13,347 nucleotides of DNA, from NCBI GenBank assembly GCA_003661745.1, contig QMWS01000009.1, positions 1-13,347 of the forward strand, written 5' to 3'. This DNA comes from Thermoprotei archaeon. Lineage in GTDB: Archaea; Thermoproteota; Thermoprotei_A; Sulfolobales; NBVN01. The notes under the pieces were generated by a model. The model saw only the letters and a program-made list of their open reading frames with translations, had not been told where the DNA came from and searched no databases. The stretch's first letter is position 1. Each line of letters starts with the position of its first letter. Positions 1-7,270 of this stretch are shown here, piece after piece. The position numbers and the translations under genes were made by a program.

Positions 1-495
1 GATGAAAGCAACTGGCTTATTCGCTCAAAAATAGCTGCTGAGAGAGAGTACAACGCATTGAGGGACTTGGTAAAGTATACCGACTACGTGCCTAACGTGT
101 GGGGCTGGAATAGACACGCAGTAGTTATAGATTACATAGAGGGAATAGAGCTTTACAGGTACAGAGACGCTTTCGATCCGCTAGGCATGCTTACAAAGAT
201 AATGTCTGTGATCCGTGAGGCTTACCTAAGGCTCGGTATAGTTCACGGTGATTTAAGCGAGTACAATATTATAATACACATAAAGAACAACATAGAAATA
301 CCGTACATTATTGATTGGCCTCAGTACGTTTACAGGGACGATCCTCAGTCGATAATATACTTAAAACGCGATGTAGAGTACATCATTAAGTTCTTTAAAC
401 GGCGATACAGAACTTCACTAGACTATGAAGTTGCTCTTAGGTTCGTAATGGGGGAAATTGATGAACTCTCAGTGGAAGGCAGTAATAGGAGTTGA
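1..495 (+). CDS. rio2: RIO2-family atypical serine kinase, C-terminal part (5' end outside window)
   Basis: The frame is open from base 1, so the gene starts before the window; the TTG at 58 is internal. The visible 164 residues carry the RIO kinase catalytic loop HGDLSEYN (the Asp is the expected catalytic residue) and the metal-binding segment IIDWPQYV. The tail (RRYRTSLDYEVALRFV) resembles the C-terminal helices of archaeal RIO2. The DWPQ form favours RIO2 over RIO1. Family knowledge: RIO2 is a cytoplasmic ATPase/kinase that acts in small ribosomal subunit maturation; its N-terminal winged helix would lie upstream and is not seen. The 3' end overlaps the DUF460 start by about 35 bases, so the two are probably cotranscribed. 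The family call is firm; RIO2 versus RIO1 is fairly firm. Confidence 0.9.
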   Translation, partial: DESNWLIRSKIAAEREYNALRDLVKYTDYVPNVWGWNRHAVVIDYIEGIELYRYRDAFDPLGMLTKIMSVIREAYLRLGIVHGDLSEYNIIIHIKNNIEIPYIIDWPQYVYRDDPQSIIYLKRDVEYIIKFFKRRYRTSLDYEVALRFVMGEIDELSVEGSNRS

Positions 496-2563
496 TATAA
501 TAAGGAGCGGCGGCACTGACTTAAACCAGTACTATTACGCAATTGCAATACTACAGGAGGGTAACATAAAGAAAACCGAGGAAGGTAAACTAAGTCACTT
601 AATTAGATTGCTCTGGGAGTACAGGCCGGCATTACTGGCTGTGGATAATATCTACGAGCTAGGTGGTACTAAGGAGAACTTAAAGAAAGTCCTGAAGTTT
701 ATTCCGCCAGAGACCGAAATAGTACAAGTTACGCTCGATGAGAGCAGGTTTCAAAGCATAAAGGAGATAGCGTACAAGGTCGGACTGCCCATAGAGAAAG
801 GCAAGTTAAATCCCTTCAGAACAGCAATTTTCCTTGCTATCCTCGCAAGTGAAGGTTACGGAACAAAACTGTCGTTATTCGAGAAGAGGGTAAAGATAAT
901 AGTGACCAAGGGTAGATCGGGCTATGCGGGAGGCTCTAGATCCGATAAGTACCAGCGGAGCATGCGTGCGGCTGTAATGCAGATGGTCAGGAAGATAAAA
1001 GAGGAATTAGATAAAAGGAAGATAGACTACGACCTCACAATTAGGAGAAGCAAAGGCGGTGTAGAAAGAGCTCTATTCGTAGTTTATGCCGATAGAAAGG
1101 ATTTGACAGGTATTGTAAGAAATATTAGAGGATACGATGTAGTTGTTCGCATAAAACCCGTTATTAATACCAAGTTCCTTAAGTTGATAGAGGGCAGTAA
1201 GCCTGAACGAAAATACTTAATCGTTGGATACGACCCAGGGATAGTCGCTGGGTTGGCCGCGATAGACTTAGACATGAACCCTGTACTCATTGTCTCAGGC
1301 AGAGAACTTGACCGCGGAACAGCTGTCTCGCTCTTAACAGATGTAGGAATTCCCGTAGTTGTTGCAACTGACAAGAACCCACCACCTGATATGGTTAAGA
1401 AGTTAGCTGCAATGCTAAATGCGCAACTATTTACGCCACCTAAGTCTCTAAGCACGAGCGAGAAAGAATCCCTAGTGAATGAATACGCTAGGAAATTCAA
1501 TCTTGAAATTAGGAATACTCATGAAAGAGACGCTCTCGCTGCTGCTCTTAAGGCATATAGTATATTCAGAGAGAAAATGGAGAAACTTAATGCTAAAGTG
1601 AGGAGCATAGGCATTAAGGTGAAGGACATGCAGAAATACAAGATCAAGCTCCTGAATAACGAACCATTAGAGAACATAATTGAGGATATAATCAATGATG
1701 TTCTGTTATCAAGCCGGCGTGACGAAGTAAGCTCTAAATCAGTTACTACACTACTAATTAAGAACAAGCAACTAGAACAGAGCAATTTGGAGGAGAGAAT
1801 TAAGGAGTTAGAAAGCAAAATTGAGCATTTGACAGCTGAAAGAGAGAAACTTAAGCAGAGAATAAGAGAACTTGAGCAAGAGTATAACTACCTTAAGTCG
1901 GAGCTGAACATAATATCTACCGAGTTAAGTAAGGACGTACTAAGGGAGAGGAAAGTAAGCGAGCTAATTCAAAGACTAAGGAATGTTAACTCCTATGCAA
2001 TTAAGTTAGAGAAGGAGCTAAATAACTTAAAAGAAAGCCTGCACGATACAATTCAATTAATTGAGAAATACTTTAGGGGTGACTACATATTGGTAAGAAA
2101 GATTTCGCTAAACCTAGCGAGTATCAGAGATAGTGAGGAATCCTTAGGTAAGATCCGAAAAGGTGAGATTGTATTTTTAGACATTAGCGAAGGCAATCAA
2201 GGCTTGCTCGCTACGAACTTCAGGGAGTTTGTGAGCTTTTGTGCTAATATGAGCTTGAAAGTTATACTTCCTGAAAATAGTGTTTCCACACGAGTCGCTG
2301 ATAGCTTAGTTAATAAGCACTACGTGCCTGCGCTCATGACGCAAAAGTACTGGTACATTGGCGAGAGATTAGTGCTGATTCCCAGAAGTACAATTAGTCA
2401 TTTAGATGAGATATCCAAGAGGCTTAAGAAGCTTCGTGAAGAAAGTACACCTAAATTAACTGAGGAAATACTTGAGAAATTAGTTAGCGAGTACCGCGAG
2501 GAGAGGACAGCACTCTTAAGGGACATCACGCAACAAAATAATGCTAGCACGTCACTCAAATAA
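461..2563 (+). CDS. DUF460 protein: RNase H-like fold plus long coiled coil
   Basis: A 700-residue protein of the archaeal DUF460 family. I start it at ATG 461, behind a G-rich stretch at 450-454; a TTG directly before it adds one residue. Residues about 5-110 (VIGVDI, then LLAVDNIYELG) look like a degenerate RNase H-type fold. Residues about 250-365 form a clearer RuvC/YqgF-like domain: VGYDPG with Asp258 on the first strand, ATDKNPPP in the middle, and HERDALAAAL with Asp357 as the late acidic position. Residues about 430-540 are rich in heptads of Leu, Glu and Lys, predicting a long coiled coil. A smaller C-terminal domain follows and the end is charged. Family knowledge: DUF460 has been assigned to the RNase H-like superfamily, but no substrate is established as far as I know. 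It overlaps rio2, hinting at a ribosome or RNA-related role (inference). There are no membrane segments. Confidence 0.88.
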   Translation: MNSQWKAVIGVDIIRSGGTDLNQYYYAIAILQEGNIKKTEEGKLSHLIRLLWEYRPALLAVDNIYELGGTKENLKKVLKFIPPETEIVQVTLDESRFQSIKEIAYKVGLPIEKGKLNPFRTAIFLAILASEGYGTKLSLFEKRVKIIVTKGRSGYAGGSRSDKYQRSMRAAVMQMVRKIKEELDKRKIDYDLTIRRSKGGVERALFVVYADRKDLTGIVRNIRGYDVVVRIKPVINTKFLKLIEGSKPERKYLIVGYDPGIVAGLAAIDLDMNPVLIVSGRELDRGTAVSLLTDVGIPVVVATDKNPPPDMVKKLAAMLNAQLFTPPKSLSTSEKESLVNEYARKFNLEIRNTHERDALAAALKAYSIFREKMEKLNAKVRSIGIKVKDMQKYKIKLLNNEPLENIIEDIINDVLLSSRRDEVSSKSVTTLLIKNKQLEQSNLEERIKELESKIEHLTAEREKLKQRIRELEQEYNYLKSELNIISTELSKDVLRERKVSELIQRLRNVNSYAIKLEKELNNLKESLHDTIQLIEKYFRGDYILVRKISLNLASIRDSEESLGKIRKGEIVFLDISEGNQGLLATNFREFVSFCANMSLKVILPENSVSTRVADSLVNKHYVPALMTQKYWYIGERLVLIPRSTISHLDEISKRLKKLREESTPKLTEEILEKLVSEYREERTALLRDITQQNNASTSLK

Positions 2564-2589
2564 AATCAGCACTAAATTTTGTAGTTATT

Positions 2590-3523
2590 TCATGAAAGAA
2601 TGTAGAATACGGAGTAGGAAGCAATTAGCGAGATAATTAATGGTATAATCCAGCTTGCTGGCACATGCTCTATGACCTTACGTCCCTTAATCAATCTTAA
2701 TTTCATACCCATGCTTAAGCCGAGTAGCCCTGAAAATACAGTATCGGTACAGATAGAATAGATAACTGAGTGCCTACTTCTGCTAGAGCAAGTGCTGAAA
2801 TATAAATCGTTAACGTACTTGAATACCTAAGCCCTAGAAGCCCGTACCAATTCTATGCGTACCTCACATCCCTCTAACAATTACAACACCAATTACAATA
2901 CCTGTTAGCACAGCAATGATGCCAAAAATATCATCTTGCTGCATACCCAACATTGTAAATGATGCTATGAAGCCTAGCGTATTAGCTCCTAGAACATACA
3001 CCGTAATCACGACCGGCAAAGTTATGACCAGCTTAAATATACTTAGGTTTTTAACAATAATAGCCCTTCCACCAAATAAGATCTTCATGAGTAAAAACGA
3101 CATTGTGGCTGATAGCACGAGTGTAAATCCCCAGTATAGCATGATCTCAATTATCTTGCCAATAAGCAGTGATTGTCCTGAGACTGCTATAGTACAGCCT
3201 ATTAGGACACCCATAAAAATCTGCGTAACTGAGGTCACAAAACCCGTGAGTGTTAGGAGGGAGAGAATGAGAATGGCTATAGAAGCTACTATCAGCATAT
3301 CCCTGAGCTGAAGAAATGCTGCAATCCGTACTTTCCGGCCTTCGCAGATATATCCCAACGATAATCCAAGAATAGCCAGGGCGCAGAGCCTATTCCTGTT
3401 AATAACCTTCACACCACTACTAGGACCTACAATTATACCCGTATTATTTCCTACAGCAACAGCAACCACAGTAACGGTTAGTAACACACTCACTATATTC
3501 TCTATAATAGCGTAACTATACAT
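2590..3523 (-). pseudogene. PiT-family inorganic phosphate permease, broken by two frameshifts and a nonsense codon
   Basis: The longest open piece, 2864-3523, encodes 219 hydrophobic residues with two PiT-type half motifs: VAVAVGNNTG near the start and VLGANTLGF near the end, separated by several membrane spans. The frame stops at 2864-2866, but the rest of the protein is present in other frames. One frame gives YGLLGLRYSSTLTIYISALA at about 2785-2845, after an in-frame TAG at 2853-2855. Another gives CTDTVFSGLLGLSMGMKLR and a final hydrophobic helix ending in SYSVFYILS, stopping at 2590-2592. Both frame changes fit one-base losses, near 2866-2875 and near 2755 (CC to C). The repaired product would be about 311 residues, a plausible short PiT length. 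The position equivalent to the usual P-V-S-T-T-H motif reads P-I-C-T-D-T. The start ATG 3523 lies 26 bases after the DUF47 stop, so the pair was one operon. Family knowledge: PiT proteins are cation-coupled phosphate symporters. Confidence 0.82.
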
Positions 3524-3549
3524 AACTAAGACCTTAGTGTCAGCCTACA

Positions 3550-4231
3550 TTAGTACGCGAGCGAACTTATTATACGTATGAGGATGTGTGAAGTATCTTC
3601 ACATGAATCAACAATAGTGCCCAGCGTTCTCACAATCTCGATTAAGTGATTAAATGTTGTCGAATCTACACTCATTCCCAAACTGTAAATCTCGTCTAGT
3701 ATATTATTTTGAACTCATCGACCTTATCCTCATAGACGTCTATCTGCGAATCTAGGTCCTGCACCTTCTTGTAGTCCTTAAATGCGCTTTCGAATTGCTC
3801 CTTTAATGCCTCTAAAGCCTTAGCAGCCAGCAAACTCATCCCAGTGAACTTCTTGTACATTTCAGCAACCACATTCTTCTTACTGACATCAACTTTATAT
3901 GCGCGTGCTAACTCAAGTGCTAGGAAGTAGATTAGATCGAGAATATCATCAACTTTATCTATTAATAACCCCATATCGCCTACTAATGCCACCGGCATAG
4001 CTCCCTGCATGACTGGAATGATTAACTTATCCGCTATCTTGTCACCATTTTCACCATTTTTCTCATACGATATAACCTCTACTGCACTTGCCTCAATTAC
4101 CTTATCGCTTAGGGACCCTGAAAGTATGTCATTTATTATCTTCATAATTTAATTGATAAGCTAACGTGCTTAGCTAATCCCTCAAATACCTCCTCCTCAC
4201 CCTTCATCAGCATCTTTTTAAGGAACTTCAT
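3550..4231 (-). pseudogene. DUF47 (PhoU-like) Pit accessory protein, broken by two frameshifts
   Basis: Three consecutive pieces in three frames together make one DUF47 protein. Piece one starts at ATG 4231 (MKFLKKMLMKGEEEVFEGLA, a typical DUF47 N-terminus) and hits TGA at 4142-4144. Piece two, 3696-4145, holds the central helices (GDKIADKLIIPVMQG, then LLIDKVDDILDLIYFLALE). Piece three reads NNILDEIYSLGMS and continues through LIEIVRTLGTIVDSCEDTS to TAA at 3550-3552. Both joins fit one-base losses: TTAATG to TTATG near 4144, and five A to four A near 3702-3705. The repaired length is about 227 residues, normal for the family. Piece two alone begins with an ATGA overlap and could still be translated. 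Family knowledge: DUF47 proteins are all-helical PhoU relatives, commonly encoded next to PiT permeases, and the damaged neighbour is exactly that. A tailored -1 frameshifting mechanism is possible but unlikely given two sites. Confidence 0.82.
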
Positions 4232-4248
4232 TAGATTACATCTTACGG

Positions 4249-4257
4249 AAAAATATA
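4249..4257 (-). promoter_or_regulatory. TATA-like box for the DUF47/PiT operon
   Basis: On the minus strand TATATTTTT lies about 22 bases (centre to start) before ATG 4231, with no Shine-Dalgarno site between. This is the layout of a leaderless archaeal transcript. It lies between the divergent DUF47 and ASCH starts. The promoter therefore looks intact although both downstream genes are broken. Assigned by position and composition only. Confidence 0.45.
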
Positions 4258-4291
4258 CTCACCAATAAAATAATTACGGAGGGTGGTACTA

Positions 4292-4627
4292 GTGAAGAAA
4301 AAGAGATTGATATTCAAGAAGGAGTACGGTAGCGCCATTCTTGAGGGTAAGAAGACATCTACGATACGACTAACATCACAGCTGAAGAAAGGCGATACGG
4401 TAGATATCATAGCTGGCAAGATAAAGATAGGTACAGCAACTATTGAGGATGTTGAAGTAAAGAAGCTGAAGGAATTAACAGATGAAGACGCCATAATGGA
4501 CGGGTTTAAGAACAGAGAGGAGCTAATAAGAACGCTTAAGAGGCTTTACAGAAAGAAGATAAGCGATAACTCCGAGGTTAAGCTGATTAAATTTAAGTTA
4601 ATTGGTAGGGAAAGTGAAAATGAATAG
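4292..4627 (+). CDS. ASCH-domain (PUA-like) protein
   Basis: A 111-residue protein that is essentially one ASCH domain. The N-terminal pattern F-K-K-E-Y-x-x-A-I-L-x-G-K-K-T-S-T-I-R, then KKGDTVDIIAG, IGTATIEDVEVKKLKELT, EDAIMDGF and a C-terminal IKFKLI strand follow the family closely. Family knowledge: ASCH domains have the PUA-like beta-barrel fold and are proposed to bind RNA or modified nucleobases; some members are RNases or amidohydrolases. The exact substrate here is unknown. I start at GTG 4292 because GGAGGGTGG at 4278-4286 forms a strong Shine-Dalgarno site 5 bases before it. A GTG at 4283 in the same frame lies inside that site and is unlikely to be the start. It diverges from the DUF47 pseudogene and converges on the double-Lsm gene. 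Confidence 0.85.
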   Translation: MKKKRLIFKKEYGSAILEGKKTSTIRLTSQLKKGDTVDIIAGKIKIGTATIEDVEVKKLKELTDEDAIMDGFKNREELIRTLKRLYRKKISDNSEVKLIKFKLIGRESENE

Positions 4628-4672
4628 TTAAAAACCGCGTAGTAAAGCAGGCTAGGTTTCTTCATCAGTTAA

Positions 4673-5068
4673 CTACCCTAAAATCACTATGTAAGATATG
4701 CTAGACTTTGGCACGACTAGTCCCTTTCCTTTGCTCAACACCCCAATTTCATACCTTGACAGCTTCATGAGTCTTCCCTCTATTTTCTGCCCATTAATTA
4801 GGTGTATTTCCAGTTCACAGCCTATTAGGTCGGAAGTTAATACGGTATCCTCAAGCTCCTCCTGAGAGTATCCATGCAACTCCGTCTCACTTAGGGTTAC
4901 ATAAAGAATAGCATGCCTAAATATTATGTAAGGCTTATTAGATACGCTCAAGCCTATCTCGTATTTTGAGACTTCGTCTATTACCCCCTCAATAGGGTCA
5001 TCACGCCCAAGTACGTATACTTTAATTGCCTTACCCACTAGCCTATGATCAATTATATTTTCTCTCAT
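4673..5068 (-). CDS. Tandem Hfq/Lsm-like RNA-binding protein (two Sm folds)
   Basis: A 131-residue protein built from two related halves. Half one, residues about 10-58: LVGKAIKVYVLGRDDPIEGVI, SKYEIGLSV, then IIFRHAILYV. Half two, about 80-129: LIGCELEIHLINGQKIEGRL, SRYEIGVLS, then VVPKSSISYIVI. Both show the Sm1 strand-turn (hydrophobic strand, N/D-G or D-P turn, EG) and the shared YEIG strand. They end in an Hfq-type Sm2 motif: FRHA matches the usual (Y/F)KHA well, PKSS is diverged. Family knowledge: Hfq and Lsm proteins form rings that bind U/A-rich RNA, so a two-domain chain could form a ring with half as many subunits (inference). I start at ATG 5068; an in-frame TTG at 5083 would add five residues. 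A TATA-like stretch lies at about 5110-5120 on the minus strand. Lsm-like fold is likely; function is inferred. Confidence 0.75.
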   Translation of the reverse strand: MRENIIDHRLVGKAIKVYVLGRDDPIEGVIDEVSKYEIGLSVSNKPYIIFRHAILYVTLSETELHGYSQEELEDTVLTSDLIGCELEIHLINGQKIEGRLMKLSRYEIGVLSKGKGLVVPKSSISYIVILG

Positions 5069-5180
5069 TTTTTCTTCTACCAAAGACTAAGGTTATCTTC
5101 TAGTATTATTTTTATATTAAGTCGCGGATGAAACTCCCAGAGAAAATAAAAAGCGAGAGAACAGATGTTTTATTCGGATC

Positions 5181-5227
5181 GTGATGAAGAGCTGGCTCTG
5201 AGTGGTGATTGAGCTGAGCTGCGCTGA
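5181..5227 (+). ncRNA. C/D-box guide sRNA candidate
   Basis: All four boxes occur in order with archaeal spacing: C box GTGATGA (5181-5187), guide of 10 bases (5188-5197), D' CTGA (5198-5201), spacer of 3, C' GTGATTG (5205-5211), guide of 12 bases (5212-5223), D CTGA (5224-5227). It lies alone in a 200-base gap, with a TATA-like AAATAAAA at about 5144-5151. Family knowledge: such RNAs direct 2'-O-methylation with L7Ae, Nop5 and fibrillarin, at the target base paired to the fifth guide base before D or D'. The D-guide complement contains AGCTCAGCT, which resembles a tRNA D-arm; the methylated base would then be near G10 (speculative). I see no target for the D' guide. A second CTGA at 5214-5217 lies inside the D guide. 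There is no strong terminal stem. Confidence 0.72.
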
Positions 5228-5286
5228 CGCAATTCGAAGATTATAACTGAACTTAATTCTTAATATGCTGTAAGTCTGGTAGTAGA

Positions 5287-6414
5287 TTAACTTACTTCCT
5301 CGTAGTCGAGTCCGAGTTTTTCTGCGAACTTATATGCTTTCTCCATTTCCTCCGTGCTTGGCCTCCTACTTATGTCTCTGAATTTTTCTGGCGATCTCCA
5401 TACCATGTACTCTGGCCTATACTGGCCCATTACATTGACCAGCGCACTCCTGCAGTTCAGGGCTATCCACTCAAGTACAGGCTTAGTACAGCAGTTAATG
5501 TGATTTGGCAGCACTAAGTGCCTGATAATTATTGGGTCACCTGAGGAACATATTATCTTCAGGTTCCTAGTTACTACATCATAGTACCTATCAACAAGCG
5601 AAAGTCTTGATGCACAGCTGTTATTGCCATACTTAAAGTCAGGGAGCCATATGTCCATTAAATCAATAATAATGGCTAATGCTTCCTCTGTAAGGTACAT
5701 GTTACTGTTCCATAACTGAGGCACATTCACCCTGACATACTTAAGCGACTCTACAATATTGTGTATGTTAGGTGTTGGGTCACCACCGACGTGATTTATA
5801 TTTTTCGCGCCCTCATTTCTTAGGTACTCCTGAATTATTGCTATCTCCTTAGCCCCTGCCTCAATACCCTGGTACGGGTTCTCTTGTGATATATCGTAAT
5901 TCTGGCAGTAAACACACTTAAAGTTGCAGCTACCATAAAATATAGTACCACTTGGAACTAAGGGTGCTTCCTCACCTAAGTGCAAGAAGTATGTAGTTAT
6001 GTAGGACTTAAGGCCTAAACGACAGAAGCCTCGCTTAGCTTCTCTATTGACCAGACATCTTCTCTCACAGAATCTACATTCCCTAACAATTCTCCATGCA
6101 AGCTCTACTTTTAAATCGAGAAAGCTGTACTGTGGGGTAGGCATCTCCTTGTAGTCGCTTAAGGTCAGATCGCCATTTCTAGCCTTATCAAGTAGCTTCA
6201 GGAACTCTTTACGGATAGAATCATGCGCATCCCAAAGCTCATCTAGCGACCTGCCGTCACCTGGATTAAAGTCTATGGGCACCTTCTTTGCTATCATAAA
6301 CTTTGCAGGGGCAATGTCATTCATTACCATACTATACCACTTTAATTTACGCCGTACCTTCTCACTATTCCAGACTGCCTCCGCGTCCGGCCTCACCAAC
6401 TTCCAAAACACCAT
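5287..6414 (-). CDS. Radical SAM protein, PflX-like (pyruvate formate-lyase activase related)
   Basis: A 375-residue cytosolic protein. The radical SAM cluster motif CNFKCVYC (Cys163, Cys167, Cys170) follows a first Cys set, CRFCERRC...GFC (Cys113, 116, 120, 131), the arrangement of the PflX-like/COG1313 group. GGDPTPN at about 210-216 corresponds to the SAM-binding GGE-type motif, and HVGGDP, WLPDFKYG and IIIRHLVLPNH are typical downstream strands. Family knowledge: these proteins bind a [4Fe-4S] cluster and cleave SAM to a 5'-deoxyadenosyl radical; the target of this subgroup is not established. About 110 residues precede the first Cys set, an extension of unclear role. ATG 6414 has AGGGAT a few bases upstream. 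It appears to be a single gene: the alkyltransferase stop is 77 bases upstream, and the sRNA lies beyond its 3' end. Confidence 0.87.
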   Translation of the reverse strand: MVFWKLVRPDAEAVWNSEKVRRKLKWYSMVMNDIAPAKFMIAKKVPIDFNPGDGRSLDELWDAHDSIRKEFLKLLDKARNGDLTLSDYKEMPTPQYSFLDLKVELAWRIVRECRFCERRCLVNREAKRGFCRLGLKSYITTYFLHLGEEAPLVPSGTIFYGSCNFKCVYCQNYDISQENPYQGIEAGAKEIAIIQEYLRNEGAKNINHVGGDPTPNIHNIVESLKYVRVNVPQLWNSNMYLTEEALAIIIDLMDIWLPDFKYGNNSCASRLSLVDRYYDVVTRNLKIICSSGDPIIIRHLVLPNHINCCTKPVLEWIALNCRSALVNVMGQYRPEYMVWRSPEKFRDISRRPSTEEMEKAYKFAEKLGLDYEEVS

Positions 6415-6491
6415 TTTATATCCCTAATCAATTAAGGATTTATTGAGTTGATTAACTTTAGCTAAACAACAACAGGTAGCGCTGACCCTAC

Positions 6492-6881
6492 TCAAGAAAG
6501 TAACTCACTCACTGCGTTTACTACATATTCTCTACGCACTCTCTCCTTACTATCAAAGCAGACCCCCTCAAGAATTAAGAGCTTCTTTTTGAAGTGAGGA
6601 CTCTTCCTGCCATTAAGAGTGTAACCGCCTAAACTCAAATCAGACTTAACGACCCTATGACAAGGAATAATTATCGGATATGGATTTTTCTTAAGGATAT
6701 TAGCGACACTGCGCGGCTCTATACCTAAACATCTTGCCAGCAACCCATAGGTAGCGACCTTACCTATCTTAATTAACTGCAATAGAGCATATAATATATC
6801 CCTAACTTCATCCGAACTACTAAGTGTTACCCTTAATCTACCTCGTTTATCAATATTAAGTATCGGTAGTTTTTTCGGCAT
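6492..6881 (-). CDS. ogt: O6-alkylguanine-DNA alkyltransferase, short form
   Basis: A 129-residue protein with the alkyltransferase active-site block NPYPIIIPCHRVV: Asn66 hinge and Cys74 acceptor in PCHR. Arg57, 17 residues before the Cys, matches the arginine finger spacing of the human enzyme. GKVATYGLLA is the recognition-region Tyr motif, and LGGY follows the active site as usual. The acceptor Cys is present, so it is a true suicide methyltransferase, not an alkyltransferase-like protein (which has Trp there). Most members are 150-175 residues; here the N-terminal domain is nearly absent, leaving about 25 residues before the DNA-binding domain. Family knowledge: it transfers alkyl groups from O6-guanine in DNA to its own Cys. 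It starts 5 bases after the AbrB-like stop, with TAGGAG overlapping that stop, so the two are cotranscribed. Confidence 0.92.
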   Translation of the reverse strand: MPKKLPILNIDKRGRLRVTLSSSDEVRDILYALLQLIKIGKVATYGLLARCLGIEPRSVANILKKNPYPIIIPCHRVVKSDLSLGGYTLNGRKSPHFKKKLLILEGVCFDSKERVRREYVVNAVSELLS

Positions 6882-6886
6882 TACTC

Positions 6887-7105
6887 CTAGCTTTGCTCTT
6901 CAAGAGCCTTCTTAGCTTTAATAATTATTATGCCTTCATCCTCGTTTCTCTCTATTATGAATTCCGTGCCCCACTTCTCAACCATGTTCTTAGGTATGTA
7001 AAGGTTAAGAGGAAGTGTATAGTACTCATATGTATATGTCTTACCCTTTACTGTCTTCCTACCTATAACCTTCCTTACGGTAGCTGTCCGCCTAACAACT
7101 GGCAT
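6887..7105 (-). CDS. AbrB/SpoVT-like swapped-hairpin protein
   Basis: A 72-residue protein. Its second half, YYTLPLNLYIPKNMVEKWGTEFIIERNEDEGIIIIK (in two blocks: LPLNLYIPKNMVEKWG, then FIIERNEDEGIIIIK), fits the AbrB-type swapped-hairpin barrel in which a P-x-x-(V/M)-x-x-x-x-G turn is flanked by strands. The N-terminus MPVVRRTATVRKVIGRKTV is basic. Family knowledge: AbrB-like proteins are small dimeric DNA-binding regulators or antitoxins. No toxin gene is adjacent, so a regulator role is inferred. The reading frame stays open upstream to 7219, but I start at ATG 7105. The upstream 38 residues have no family likeness, and an AAATATTTA box at 7141-7149 lies inside them, about 40 bases before the chosen ATG. 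It is the first gene of a two-gene unit with ogt. Confidence 0.72.
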   Translation of the reverse strand: MPVVRRTATVRKVIGRKTVKGKTYTYEYYTLPLNLYIPKNMVEKWGTEFIIERNEDEGIIIIKAKKALEEQS

Positions 7106-7270
7106 AATTAACGCCCTAAGATAGATTTCTCTATAGGAGATAAATATTTTCCTTGAACAATATTCCACCATCTGACCATTTGCATAAAGACTATTTACGT
7201 AAGTGCTAAACAGCGACATTAAGGTTAAAATTATATTCTTCTGGCGCTGATGCTATTTTAGGTGTAGCTA

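Noticed and set aside
1084..1818. Minus-strand open frames within the DUF460 gene
   Set aside because: They mirror a strongly recognisable gene on the other strand and give Ser/Leu-rich products without motifs.
2916..3311. Open frame of 131 codons on the plus strand inside the PiT pseudogene
   Set aside because: It is the antisense shadow of the membrane protein, with a low-complexity Ile/Ser/Thr-rich product and no family likeness.
4631..4659. AAACC/GGTTT inverted repeat between the convergent ASCH and double-Lsm genes
   Set aside because: A five-pair stem with an 18-base loop is easily random in AT-rich DNA; too weak to call a bidirectional terminator.
7106..7219. N-terminal extension of the AbrB-like protein
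   Set aside because: The 38 extra residues are unlike the family, and the stretch contains a TATA-like AAATATTTA placed suitably for the ATG at 7105.
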